From positions 1 through 11,179 of the forward strand of contig WGBK01000176.1 of assembly GCA_015494335.1 (NCBI GenBank): 11,179 nucleotides of DNA, given 5' to 3'. Below, piece by piece: positions 1-7,230 of the stretch (positions within the stretch are counted from its first letter, which is position 1; the number at the start of each line of letters is the position of its first letter). Both the position numbers and the translations under genes were made by a program. The stretch comes from Gammaproteobacteria bacterium (lineage in GTDB: Bacteria; Pseudomonadota; Gammaproteobacteria; GCA-001735895). The notes below the pieces were generated by a model. That model made no database searches and was not told the origin of the DNA. It worked only from the letters and a program-made list of their open reading frames with translations.

Positions 1-1523
1 TGCTGGAACAGCTCGCCGAACAGCGGGACATCACCCACGCCGGGTACCGCCGCGTCGTCGTTGCTGCTGCGGTTCTGCATCAGCCCGCCGATGACCACCA
101 CCTGGCCGCTGCGCGCGCGCACAACGGAATCGGATTCACGCACGGTACTCAAAGCCAGCGGCAACTGCTGGCTCTGGCCGGAGACGGTGATGTTCTTGTT
201 CTGGTCGGAAACCTCGCTGACGCTGGGATGGATGTGCAGGATGACATCACCTTCCTCGCTGATCTGCGGCGTCACATCCAGCGCGATGCCGGAGAAGAAC
301 GGGGTCAGCGTGATGTCCGGCGAGGTTACCGTGGAGGAGGCGTTGGACGAAGTAGTCGACGAGATGTCGGTGACGAAGAACTCGTCGGAACCGACCTTGA
401 TCACCGCCTTCTGGTTGTTCAGGGTCGAGATACGCGGACTTGACAGCACCTGGACTTCGCCCTGGGTGCTTAGCAATCGGATCAGGGCACCGAAATCGGC
501 GCTGGCACCGCCGATCGCGAACAGGTTGCCGAATGCGGCGTTCTGGCCGGTGAGCATCGCCGCCCGGCTGAGCTGGCCATTGGCATCGTAGAGGCTGGCA
601 TTGCCGTCACTGATACCGGCCTGGCCGACAAACAGCTGATCACCGCTGCGCGACAGGGCCGCCCAGTCGATGCCCGACTGAAAGCCGTCGTTGAGGCGCA
701 CCTCGACAATCTTGGCTTCGAGGATGACCTGGCGTTGCATATTGGCCTGGGCACGCTGCAGATAGGCTTCGACATCGCGCAACTCTCCCGGCATGGCGCG
801 CACGACGACCAGCCCGGCAAGACGGTCGACCACCACCGAGCGCCCCTCGCCCTCACCGATGATGGACTCCAGCGTGGCGCGCAATCCGGACCAGAAATCC
901 GCCTGGCTACGGGTCCGGATACGACTGGATTCGGCGTTGGTGGAGCCTCGCTTGCCGCCCTCGCCCTGTTTCGACTCGCCTTCCGCGGGCGCTTCCGCCA
1001 GCTGACCCGAGCTGACGCTCATGCTGGACTGACCACTGCGATTCACGTTCAGATAGTTGACCGCGAAGATACGCGACTGGATGCGTGCCGGCAGCACGAT
1101 ATAGCCGTTATCCGTGCGCCGATATTCGTAGCCGTAGACCTCCCGCGTCAGTTTCAGCACATCCTCGATGGTTACCTGCTTGAGATCGAGGCTGATGCGG
1201 CCGCTGACCGCCGGATGCACCACCATGTTGACGCCGGTATCGGCAACCAGGCTCATGAAGAAGACATCGGCCGGCGCATTGGCCACGGAAATGTCGAAGC
1301 GGGGTTCCGGGGCCGGCTCGTCCAGCGGTGGTGCGGGCGGCACCAGTTCGTCGAGAATCGCCGCCGGCGCGGGAGCGGGATTCTGCCGGTTCGCCTGGCT
1401 GCTGGCATCCAATTCCTTGCGGATGCTTTCTTCGGTCTGCTCAAGACTGCCGCCGTTGGGGCTGGCGCATCCGGCCAGCAGCAGTATCGGGAGCAGGGCG
1501 ATAGGGAGAAAGCGGTAACTCAT
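1..1523 (-). CDS. mshL: MshL, outer-membrane secretin of an MSHA-type IV pilus (partial, C-terminus outside window)
   Basis: This is the secretin that forms the outer-membrane channel for the pilus fibre. The window holds the first 507 residues; the extreme C-terminus lies beyond base 1. The N-terminus is a lipoprotein signal ending in the lipobox LLAGC, with the lipidated Cys at residue 19. A Pro/Ala-rich linker follows, then an STN-like domain (about 60-125, from RFDISVANAP to GYIVLP). Next comes an N-domain interrupted by a Ser/Gly/Glu-rich insert, and from about residue 265 the secretin barrel. Typical secretin motifs are VLSSPRISTLNNQKAVIKVG, SGQVVVIGGLM and the VPGVGDVPLFGELF signature at the edge. 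The start ATG is 6 bp after the mshK stop, so the genes are probably co-transcribed. PilQ or GspD are alternatives, but the mshI-J-K order upstream favours MshL. Confidence 0.92.
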   Translation of the reverse strand, partial: MSYRFLPIALLPILLLAGCASPNGGSLEQTEESIRKELDASSQANRQNPAPAPAAILDELVPPAPPLDEPAPEPRFDISVANAPADVFFMSLVADTGVNMVVHPAVSGRISLDLKQVTIEDVLKLTREVYGYEYRRTDNGYIVLPARIQSRIFAVNYLNVNRSGQSSMSVSSGQLAEAPAEGESKQGEGGKRGSTNAESSRIRTRSQADFWSGLRATLESIIGEGEGRSVVVDRLAGLVVVRAMPGELRDVEAYLQRAQANMQRQVILEAKIVEVRLNDGFQSGIDWAALSRSGDQLFVGQAGISDGNASLYDANGQLSRAAMLTGQNAAFGNLFAIGGASADFGALIRLLSTQGEVQVLSSPRISTLNNQKAVIKVGSDEFFVTDISSTTSSNASSTVTSPDITLTPFFSGIALDVTPQISEEGDVILHIHPSVSEVSDQNKNITVSGQSQQLPLALSTVRESDSVVRARSGQVVVIGGLMQNRSSNDDAAVPGVGDVPLFGELFQ

Positions 1524-1529
1524 GTCGGT

Positions 1530-1961
1530 TCACCGGGTACGGGTTTTCTTCATCTCGAGACGGTCGGTCCCGAGCTTGAGGACGATCTTCCTGCCCTGAC
1601 GCGACAGGCGCACACGGTCGCGTTCGATGGCGACCAGTTTCGCGCCATCGATGCGATCGCCGACCGCCAGCAGCCGATCATTGATGATGGCTCGACGGCG
1701 CAGGGAGGAAAAGAGAATGGAATGAAGCCGCAAGGGCTCCTGCTTCGGGGCCGGCTTGCCGGGTCCGGAAGCGGCCTGTTTCTGTTTTTCCTGGCGATAT
1801 TTCCGCAGGGCAAAGGCCGGCGGTCGCATCGGATCCCGGGCCGACTTGCCGGCAACAGGCGTGTTCGCGGCAACAGGCGCAACTGCACGGTTCGCATCGA
1901 GCTGGGCAGCCTGTAACGGCAGCACCGCCAGCAACAGCAGAAGTGACAGTGACAGGCGCAT
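1530..1961 (-). CDS. mshK: MshK, periplasmic MSHA pilus biogenesis protein
   Basis: This 143-residue exported protein probably links the inner-membrane platform to the secretin, like PilP/GspC/GspB-type proteins. It starts with a signal peptide (MRLSLSLLLLLAVLPLQAAQ). After a low-complexity Ala/Pro stretch comes the DPMRPP motif, shared with MshK and GspB-like proteins. The C-terminal half (about residues 83-135) reads as the small beta domain of this family: RRAIINDRLLAVGDRIDGAKLVAIERDRV and then an IVLKL strand. The frame is open further upstream, to about 2063. The internal ATG at 1961 is chosen because it gives the signal peptide at once and lies 2 bp after the mshJ stop. The sequence of this family is poorly conserved, so the name leans partly on its position between mshJ and mshL. 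Confidence 0.82.
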   Translation of the reverse strand: MRLSLSLLLLLAVLPLQAAQLDANRAVAPVAANTPVAGKSARDPMRPPAFALRKYRQEKQKQAASGPGKPAPKQEPLRLHSILFSSLRRRAIINDRLLAVGDRIDGAKLVAIERDRVRLSRQGRKIVLKLGTDRLEMKKTRTR

Positions 1962-1963
1962 GA

Positions 1964-2689
1964 CTACAACCCCACCCAGGCGCGACTGCTGCTGACCGTG
2001 GACAGGTTCAGCTCGACCTCGATCACCGGGTATTCGCGAGCCGTCAGTTCCACCCGGTTCCACATCAGCTGCCAGGGCAGCTGTTCGAGCTGCTGCAACC
2101 AGTCGAGGATATCGGCATAGCGGCCCTGCAGTCGCACCTGCATTACATGGCGATAGAGGGCCGGTTGTTCCTGCAGGGCTTCCTCATCCTCGTCCATGGC
2201 CGGGTTGGCCTGCCCGCCTGACTCCTGTACCGGATCTGCCGTCTCCGTGCCCTGTTCGGGTCGGAACAGGGGCTCGACGGCAAGGCGGCGCAGTTGCAGC
2301 AGCTTGAGGCGAGGCGCCGCATCGATCATGCCGCGCATCAGCTCGAACATCTGCTCCGGGGCCACCAGGCTTTCGGTACCCTCGTCCAGTTGCTGCCGCA
2401 GCAGCTGCAACTGCTTGCGCAGCTGCTCGATGCGGGCCTGCTGTTCATGGTGCACACCCTGATCGAGGCGCTTGCGAATGCCATCCCGGGCCGCGACAAG
2501 AGCCTGCAATTCGCTGGCCTGCTGCTGGTTCGACTGCTGCAGGCTGCGGGTTTTCGGCACCAGGCTCTCGTACACCAGCATCCACCAGAGGAACAGCAGC
2601 AGGACTACGGCCGTGAGGCCGAGCAGCAGCCGCTCGCGCAGGCTGAGCCGATCGAAGCGTTCGAACCATCCGTTGCGGCTAGCCGTCAT
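1964..2689 (-). CDS. mshJ: MshJ, PilO/GspM-like inner-membrane pilus biogenesis protein
   Basis: This 241-residue bitopic membrane protein belongs to the inner-membrane platform of the MSHA pilus. A short basic cytoplasmic segment is followed by one membrane helix (about residues 20-40, LLLGLTAVVLLLFLWWMLVY). Next is a long Gln/Leu/Arg-rich coiled coil (about 48-105), then a mixed alpha/beta periplasmic region with the PilO/GspM-like pattern VMQVRLQGRYADILDWLQQL near residues 185-205. Its start overlaps the end of the upstream PilN-like gene by 11 bp, which suggests translational coupling. This is the usual PilN-then-PilO order. Family members diverge strongly, so assignment rests on topology, length and position. 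Confidence 0.83.
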   Translation of the reverse strand: MTASRNGWFERFDRLSLRERLLLGLTAVVLLLFLWWMLVYESLVPKTRSLQQSNQQQASELQALVAARDGIRKRLDQGVHHEQQARIEQLRKQLQLLRQQLDEGTESLVAPEQMFELMRGMIDAAPRLKLLQLRRLAVEPLFRPEQGTETADPVQESGGQANPAMDEDEEALQEQPALYRHVMQVRLQGRYADILDWLQQLEQLPWQLMWNRVELTAREYPVIEVELNLSTVSSSRAWVGL

Positions 2690-3281
2690 GTCGTTCCACC
2701 CGGGTGGCCGCCCTGAATTCCAGTTTCCAGTCGTATTGCGTCGAGCGCTGGATCTCGAAATCCTCGAAGGCGCGGTCGGAGAAGACCCTGCTGCGGCGCA
2801 GCATCTCGAAATAGCGCGGCACCTCGGCGGCCTTAAGCGCTGCGCCCTGCAGGCTCAGATCCCGTTCCGAGAGACGGATCTGTTCCAGCCAGACCCCTTC
2901 GGCCCGCGTTTCGGACAGGGCCAGCAGCGGTTGCGAGAAGCCCTCGCCACCGCCGAATCGCTGCTCGGCCACATAGTCGATGACTCGTCGGTGGTTCTGC
3001 AGCAGTCGACGCAGCCGGGTCTCGCGCCTTGCCCACTGGTCGTCGGCGAGCAGCGCATCGAGCTTCTTCTGCAATCCCGCCAGATCCTTCTGCAGATCCT
3101 GCTGCTGTTGCTGCAACTCGGCGGCGCGGCTCTCGGCGGCGTCCAGACGCCCCTGCAGATATAAGCCCGACAGCCCCAGCAGCAGGAACAGACCGACCAG
3201 TACCACGATCAACTGGCGCGCCGACAGCCACAGGCGCTGCGGCCGGAAACGCGGCTGGTAGAGGTTGATATCCTGCTTCAT
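2679..3281 (-). CDS. PilN/GspL-C-like MSHA biogenesis membrane protein (MshI2-like)
   Basis: This 200-residue protein resembles PilN. The N-terminus MKQDINLYQP is the typical PilN-type cytoplasmic tail, which binds the PilM-like partner (here MshI). One membrane helix follows (about residues 23-43, QLIVVLVGLFLLLGLSGLYL), then a Gln/Leu-rich coiled coil (about 48-90) and a ferredoxin-fold-like periplasmic part with GVWLEQIRLSERDLSLQGAA. The ATG at 3281 is chosen over an upstream one at 3311 because it begins the family N-terminus and forms an ATGA overlap with the mshI stop. Vibrio and Shewanella clusters have a comparable second gene after mshI, sometimes called mshI2. I leave the symbol blank because naming is inconsistent. 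Confidence 0.85.
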   Translation of the reverse strand: MKQDINLYQPRFRPQRLWLSARQLIVVLVGLFLLLGLSGLYLQGRLDAAESRAAELQQQQQDLQKDLAGLQKKLDALLADDQWARRETRLRRLLQNHRRVIDYVAEQRFGGGEGFSQPLLALSETRAEGVWLEQIRLSERDLSLQGAALKAAEVPRYFEMLRRSRVFSDRAFEDFEIQRSTQYDWKLEFRAATRVERHDG

Positions 3282-4207
3282 GGCTTCTGCACCCCGCGCA
3301 GTGCGGCGCAATAGGCCGGGAAGGGATGCGGGTCCAGGTCGCGGGCGGATTCGCCGCCCACCCGCTGCAGTTCGATGAAATCCACATCGAAGCCGACGAA
3401 ATTCTGCAGGTACTTGGCCATGCGCTCGGTGGCTGCGTTTTGCGGATACATCCGCAACTGTCGCGGCAACGGCAGGTCATAGGTGGATTCGAAGTAATCC
3501 ATCGAACGCTGCAACTCCAGCAGCACCTGGTCATAGAGGCTCTCGCTGTCCTCCCCGGCCGACTGGATGTCGAGCAGGCCGATCTTGAAGTCGCGCGCCA
3601 CATACAGATCCTTGCCGTGATAGAGCGTCAGCAGGCCGTCGTGATCGAGGAAGTCGAGCAACGCCAGCGAGCGCCCCTCTTCGAAATCCATGACCCGGCG
3701 CAGGTTGCGCAGCACCAGTTCCTGCACGTCGAGCACCTTCAGCTCCAGTCCGCTGCGGGCAATGCGATCAATGTAGCCACGCACCACCGGTTCGCTGGAG
3801 ACGATGGCGTTGATCTGCTGGCGCGGATTCTTCGGTGTCGGTGGCAACTCGAACACCTCGATCACGGCTTCCTCGACATCGAAGCTGAGCAGGTCCTTGA
3901 TCTTCCACTTGACCGCCTCGATCAGCTCGCTGTCCTCGACCGGCGGGCGCTCGAGCTGCAGGATCTGCACATCGTGGCGCGCCATCAGGCAATGGCAACG
4001 GGCCTTGCCAAGACGGTTCTCGTCCACCCACTCGGTCAGCACGCGAACCTGTTCCGCCTCGCCGGAAGCGGGCAGGAAATCCCAGCGGCGGATGCGTCCG
4101 GCCTCGCGTCCCCGGTCCGGGATCTCGACCACGGCAACGCCGGTCGGCAAAAAATCCACGCCGACGATTCCGCCTGGTCCGGAAAATGAAGAAAACAGCC
4201 CTGACAT
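3278..4207 (-). CDS. mshI: MshI, PilM/GspL-like cytoplasmic MSHA biogenesis protein
   Basis: This 309-residue soluble protein is related to the actin-like PilM and cytoplasmic GspL proteins and anchors the pilus platform on the inner face of the membrane. The N-terminus has the actin-like first strand pattern GGIVGVDFLPTGVAVVEI (residues 12-29). The mid region contains the PilM-like elements VEDSELIEAVKWKIKDLLSF and LDVQELVLRNLRRVMDF. A later strand pair, ALLDFLDHDGLLTLYHGKDLYVARDF, fits the second actin-like subdomain. No signal peptide or membrane helix is visible. It is the first gene of the five-gene minus-strand block and ends in an ATGA overlap with the next gene. The Shine-Dalgarno signal before the ATG is weak. 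Confidence 0.87.
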   Translation of the reverse strand: MSGLFSSFSGPGGIVGVDFLPTGVAVVEIPDRGREAGRIRRWDFLPASGEAEQVRVLTEWVDENRLGKARCHCLMARHDVQILQLERPPVEDSELIEAVKWKIKDLLSFDVEEAVIEVFELPPTPKNPRQQINAIVSSEPVVRGYIDRIARSGLELKVLDVQELVLRNLRRVMDFEEGRSLALLDFLDHDGLLTLYHGKDLYVARDFKIGLLDIQSAGEDSESLYDQVLLELQRSMDYFESTYDLPLPRQLRMYPQNAATERMAKYLQNFVGFDVDFIELQRVGGESARDLDPHPFPAYCAALRGVQKP

Positions 4208-4394
4208 GTGAGGTTCTTTGTGTGGTCCCGCTGTTGTTATAGTCGCTATTGCGCAGGCCGCGAGCCGCGAAACGGGCCCGCAGGAGCAACAATGCTTAGA
4301 TCCTGCTTGAAAAACAGGCCGTAACTTGTTGTTGTTGCAGGGAGATTAGCCGCTTGACCACAGAATTCAAGTTTTTTTGACGCCGCCAGAGCCG
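4208..4394. promoter_or_regulatory. Divergent intergenic region between mshI and trmL
   Basis: This 187-bp region must hold the promoters of both the msh block and trmL. On the minus strand a TATAAC hexamer (4243-4238) is a possible -10 for mshI, but no good -35 lies 16-18 bp upstream. On the plus strand there is a TTGACC at 4354-4359 without a matching -10, so no convincing trmL promoter was found. A 6-bp inverted repeat (GCAGGA at 4280-4285, TCCTGC at 4301-4306) lies in the middle. No small ORF with a ribosome binding site is evident. Confidence 0.4.
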
Positions 4395-4859
4395 ATGTTC
4401 CATATCATCCTCCACGAGCCGGAGATTCCACCCAACACCGGCAACATCATCCGCCTCGCGGCCAACACCGGCTGCAGCCTGCACCTGGTCGAGCCCCTGG
4501 GTTTCGAGATGGACGAGAAGCGCCTGCGGCGGGCCGGGCTGGACTATGCCGAATGGACCCGGGTGGAGCGTTACCCGGACCTGGAAAGCCTGCACCGGCA
4601 GCTCGATTACCGGCAATTGCATGCCTTCAGCACCCGCGGCAGGCAACATCACTGCTCGGTGACCTATCAGCCGGGGGATGCCCTGCTGTTCGGGCCGGAA
4701 ACCCGCGGGCTGCCGCGCGAGCTGTTGGCCAGTCTCCCCGAGGAGGCGGTACTGCGCCTACCGATGCAACCGGGCTCGCGCAGCATGAACCTGTCGAATT
4801 GCGTGGCGGTGGTGGTCTACGAGGCCTGGCGGCAACAGGGTTTTGCCGGGGGAAGATAA
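4395..4859 (+). CDS. trmL: TrmL, tRNA (cytidine/uridine-34-2'-O)-methyltransferase
   Basis: This SPOUT-family methyltransferase 2'-O-methylates the wobble nucleotide (C34 or cmnm5U34) of leucine tRNAs with S-adenosylmethionine. The 154-residue product has the family hallmarks: an N-terminus EPEIPPNTGNIIRLAANTG (residues 8-26), then EKRLRRAGLDY, and the knotted SAM-binding region with LLFGPETRGLP, LRLPMQPGSRSMNLSN and VAVVVYEAW near the end. Length matches E. coli TrmL (about 157). The ATG at 4395 is preferred over a possible TTG at 4377 because MFHIILHEPEIPPN aligns with the family start. The gene is divergent from mshI and convergent with gpsA, whose stop is 23 bp away. In enteric bacteria trmL also lies near gpsA and cysE, so the pairing is conserved, but cysE is absent here. 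Confidence 0.95.
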   Translation: MFHIILHEPEIPPNTGNIIRLAANTGCSLHLVEPLGFEMDEKRLRRAGLDYAEWTRVERYPDLESLHRQLDYRQLHAFSTRGRQHHCSVTYQPGDALLFGPETRGLPRELLASLPEEAVLRLPMQPGSRSMNLSNCVAVVVYEAWRQQGFAGGR

Positions 4860-4882
4860 GCGGGCTACCGGCTGGGTCGGCG

Positions 4883-5884
4883 TCAGCTCTCGGGCTTGAG
4901 CTCACGGTTTTCCAGGTCCTGCACCGCCCGGGCCGGCGACTTGCCCTCGTAGAGTACCTGGTAGACCTGTTCCATGATCGGGATCGCCACGCCCCGGGCT
5001 GCCGCCATGGCCTGCACGGCCCGAGCGGCACGATAGCCCTCGACGGTCTGGCCGATGCTCTCGATAGCCTGCTCGATGCTTTCGCCGCGACCGATAGCGA
5101 GGCCGAAGCGCCGGTTGCGGCTCTGGTCGTCGGTACAGGTCAGGATCAGATCCCCGAGGCCGGACAGGCCCATCAGGGTCTGCGGTCGCGCCCCGTAGGC
5201 CTCGCCGAAACGCATGGTTTCGGCCAGCCCGCGGGTGATCAGCGCGGCACGGGTATTGGCGCCGAAGCCGAGTCCGTCGGCGGCCCCGACGGCAATCGCC
5301 AGCACATTCTTCAAGGCGCCGCCGATCTCCACGCCGATGATGTCGTCCGAGGTATAGCAGCGGAAATGCCCGCCGTGCAGCAGTTCGGCGAATTCCCGCG
5401 TGGCCTCGGGCCGGTTGCCCGCGCAGGTGACCGAGGAAGGCAGCCCGCGCGCCACCTCGGTGGCGAAGGTCGGTCCGGAGATGACGCCGTAACAACAGCT
5501 GCCCAGCTCCTCGATCACCAGTTCGTGGAGGAATTTTCCGGTCTCGATCTCGAAGCCCTTGCTGGCCCAGAACACCCGTACCTGGTCATCGATCAGCGGC
5601 TTCAGGCGTTGCAGGAATTCACGGTAGGCCTTGCTGGGAATGACGATCAGTAACTGCCGCAAACCCTTCACGGCTGCAGCCAGGTCGGCCTCGGGACGGA
5701 TCTTGTCGGACAGCGGGATACCGGGTAGAAAGGCGCGATTCTCGCGATCGCGCCGCAGCGCCTCGATATGCTCGGGCTGGTGGCCCCACAGGCGTACCGG
5801 GTGACCGTTGCGCGCCAGCTGGGTCGCCAGCGCCGTGCCCCAGGAGCCGGCGCCGAGTACCGCGATCTCGTCCGCAGCGCTCAC
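4883..5884 (-). CDS. gpsA: GpsA, NAD(P)+-dependent glycerol-3-phosphate dehydrogenase
   Basis: This cytoplasmic enzyme reduces dihydroxyacetone phosphate to sn-glycerol-3-phosphate, the backbone for phospholipid synthesis. The 333-residue product has the full family length. The dinucleotide-binding GAGSWG motif is at residues 11-16. Further family blocks are VFWASKGFEIETG, ISGPTFATEVARGLPSSVT and IGVEIGGALKNVLAIAVGAADG, the last holding the catalytic Lys, then LSGLGDLILTCTDDQSRNRRFG. The start codon appears to be GTG (5884-5882), 7 bp after the secB stop. No in-frame ATG lies between them, and the reading begins directly with the Rossmann strand IAVLGAG. It is the last gene of the arsR-rhodanese-grxC-secB-gpsA block. 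Confidence 0.96.
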   Translation of the reverse strand: MSAADEIAVLGAGSWGTALATQLARNGHPVRLWGHQPEHIEALRRDRENRAFLPGIPLSDKIRPEADLAAAVKGLRQLLIVIPSKAYREFLQRLKPLIDDQVRVFWASKGFEIETGKFLHELVIEELGSCCYGVISGPTFATEVARGLPSSVTCAGNRPEATREFAELLHGGHFRCYTSDDIIGVEIGGALKNVLAIAVGAADGLGFGANTRAALITRGLAETMRFGEAYGARPQTLMGLSGLGDLILTCTDDQSRNRRFGLAIGRGESIEQAIESIGQTVEGYRAARAVQAMAAARGVAIPIMEQVYQVLYEGKSPARAVQDLENRELKPES

Positions 5885-5891
5885 GCTCGAC

Positions 5892-6398
5892 TCAGTGCTT
5901 GGTTTTCGCTTCGTCGTCGGCCGCGTCGCCCTCGGCCTGCTGCTTCTGCATGGCCTGGGCGTAGAGGGCGTCGAAGTTGACAGGGTTCAGCAGCAGCGGC
6001 GGGAAGCCGCCCCGGTTGGTCAGGTCGGAGACCACTTCGCGGGCATAGGGAAAGAGGATGGTCATGCACTGGGCGCCGAGGATGTACTTGGTATCCTGCT
6101 CGTTGAAGCCGGCTATATTGAACAGGCCCGCCTGCTGCACTTCGACCAGGAAGGCCGTCTTGTCGTTGTTCTTGACGGTGGCGGTAATGCTCATGACCAC
6201 CTCGTATACGCCGTCGGATACCTTTTTGCTGGCGTTGTTGAGGTTGAGCTCGATCTGCGGCTCCCAGCTGTTGAAGGCGAACACGGAGGGCGTGTCCGGC
6301 GACTCGAAGGAGACGTCCTTGATGTAGAGCTTCTGGATGGAGAATTGCTGCTCGGTGGAGGCCTGGGCGGCGGCTTGGGGATCGGCTTGATCGGTCAT
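5892..6398 (-). CDS. secB: SecB, protein-export chaperone
   Basis: SecB is the tetrameric cytosolic chaperone that keeps preproteins unfolded and hands them to SecA. The 168-residue product contains the core QKLYIKDVSFESPDTP (about residues 20-35), with PQIELNLNN and YEVVMSITATVKN following. The conserved LVEVQQAGLFNIAGF and CMTILFPYAREVVSDL lead to GGFPPLLLNPVNFDALY. The C-terminus is a charged, Ala/Gln/Glu/Asp-rich tail. An upstream in-frame ATG at 6455 is rejected because its extra residues are Arg/Pro-rich and unlike SecB. MTDQADPQAAAQ is the usual kind of short disordered leader. The gene lies 107 bp after grxC and 7 bp before gpsA, matching the enteric grxC-secB-gpsA order. Confidence 0.96.
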   Translation of the reverse strand: MTDQADPQAAAQASTEQQFSIQKLYIKDVSFESPDTPSVFAFNSWEPQIELNLNNASKKVSDGVYEVVMSITATVKNNDKTAFLVEVQQAGLFNIAGFNEQDTKYILGAQCMTILFPYAREVVSDLTNRGGFPPLLLNPVNFDALYAQAMQKQQAEGDAADDEAKTKH

Positions 6399-6454
6399 GT
6401 TGGGCTTCACTCGTGGTTGGTTCGACAGGCGCCAGGGGCGCGAAAAACGCCGCA

Positions 6455-6483
6455 AGCGTAGCAGAAAGCAACCGCCGAGTCAG
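6455..6483 (-). promoter_or_regulatory. Possible weak sigma70 promoter upstream of secB
   Basis: In the 107-bp grxC-secB gap, the minus strand carries CTGACT (6483-6478) as a -35-like hexamer and TACGCT (6460-6455) as a -10-like hexamer, separated by exactly 17 bp. Matches to consensus are 4/6 and 3/6. This is by far the largest gap in the gene block, so an internal promoter giving secB-gpsA extra expression is reasonable, but the match is weak. Confidence 0.25.
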
Positions 6484-6505
6484 CGACCTATGCGCTGCGA
6501 GGAAA

Positions 6506-6763
6506 TCAGCCGGCGAGCAGGGGATCCAGCTGGCCGGCGCGGTCCAGCGCCTGCAGGTCGTCGAAGCCGCCCACATGGGTGTCGCCGATGAAGATCTGCG
6601 GCACCGTCATGCGGCCGTTGCTGCGCTGCAGCATCTCGTCGCGGGCGCCCTCGACCTGGTCGATGCGGATTTCGGTGTAGCTCACCTTCTTGGCATCGAG
6701 CAATTTCTTGGCCCAGGTGCAGTAGGGGCAGAAGGCACTGCAGTAAATGACGACGTCTACCAT
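6506..6763 (-). CDS. grxC: GrxC, glutaredoxin 3 (dithiol CPYC type)
   Basis: This small thiol oxidoreductase uses glutathione to reduce protein disulfides and mixed disulfides in the cytoplasm. The 85-residue product begins MVDVVIYCSAFCPYC. The CPYC redox motif is at residues 12-15, and a further Cys at residue 8 lies close to it. The cis-proline motif TVPQIFIG and the glutathione-binding GGFDDL follow. Size equals E. coli Grx3 (83 residues). A frame open upstream to 6931 is rejected because the extra residues fall inside the rhodanese gene and are not glutaredoxin-like. The ATG shares one base with the rhodanese stop (TAATG), which implies translational coupling. Confidence 0.95.
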   Translation of the reverse strand: MVDVVIYCSAFCPYCTWAKKLLDAKKVSYTEIRIDQVEGARDEMLQRSNGRMTVPQIFIGDTHVGGFDDLQALDRAGQLDPLLAG

Positions 6764-7230
6764 TATTTCTTCTTCCGGTTCTTGCCTTTGTTCTTGCGGT
6801 TGCCGGGGCGCACCACCGGCAGGTGCTGGTCGGCCCAGGCCATGATGCCGCCGGCGAGATTGTAGACCTGCTCGAAACCGGCGCGACGCAAACGGCGCGC
6901 GGCGCTGGCGGAGCGACTGCCGCTGCGGCAATAGACCAGCACCGTGCGATCCTTGTGGGGTTCCAGTTCGGCCATGCGCTTGGGCAGCTCGCCCATGGGG
7001 ATGTGCAGCGCGTCGGCGATGATGCCGTCCTTGACTTCCGAGTTCTCGCGCACGTCGAGAATCAGCGGATCCTCGTCATTGATGATGCGCGTGGCGATCA
7101 GCGGACCCACCGCCTTGAAGCCCGCAGTCAGGTTACGGTATTCGTTGAACAGCACCGCCGCCAGCGCCAGCACGAAGGCCAGCGACAGCAACGCATGGTT
7201 GGCTATGAACTCGAGGATCTGGGACAGCAT
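6763..7230 (-). CDS. yibN: YibN-like membrane-anchored rhodanese (sulfurtransferase)
   Basis: This 155-residue single-domain rhodanese moves sulfane sulfur through a catalytic cysteine persulfide. It has an N-terminal membrane helix (about residues 10-28, ALLSLAFVLALAAVLF), which should tether the domain on the cytoplasmic side. The rhodanese domain (about 38-138) includes LILDVRENSEVKDGIIADALHIP and the active-site loop YCRSGSRSASA with catalytic Cys101, then NLAGGIMAWADQHLP. The C-terminus is a Lys/Arg/Asn tail (RPGNRKNKGKNRKKK). It lies upstream of grxC with a TAATG overlap, as yibN does in enteric bacteria. Unlike there, an ArsR-type regulator gene precedes it. Its start codon lies in the second copy of a 20-bp tandem duplication, described separately. 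Confidence 0.9.
   Translation of the reverse strand: MLSQILEFIANHALLSLAFVLALAAVLFNEYRNLTAGFKAVGPLIATRIINDEDPLILDVRENSEVKDGIIADALHIPMGELPKRMAELEPHKDRTVLVYCRSGSRSASAARRLRRAGFEQVYNLAGGIMAWADQHLPVVRPGNRKNKGKNRKKK

Noticed and set aside
735..1916. A 393-residue plus-strand open frame opposite mshL and mshK.
   Set aside because: It is antisense to two genes with clear family motifs (lipobox, secretin and DPMRPP). Its composition is typical of a high-GC shadow frame, and no domain is recognisable.
4246..4272. A GG-N10-GC spacing upstream of mshI that could suggest a sigma54 promoter.
   Set aside because: Only the bare GG/GC spacing is present. The TGGCAC and TTGC contexts are missing, and such spacing is frequent by chance in high-GC DNA.
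4860..4882. Possible bidirectional terminator between the convergent trmL and gpsA genes.
   Set aside because: The 23-bp gap has no stem of useful length and no T-run on either strand.
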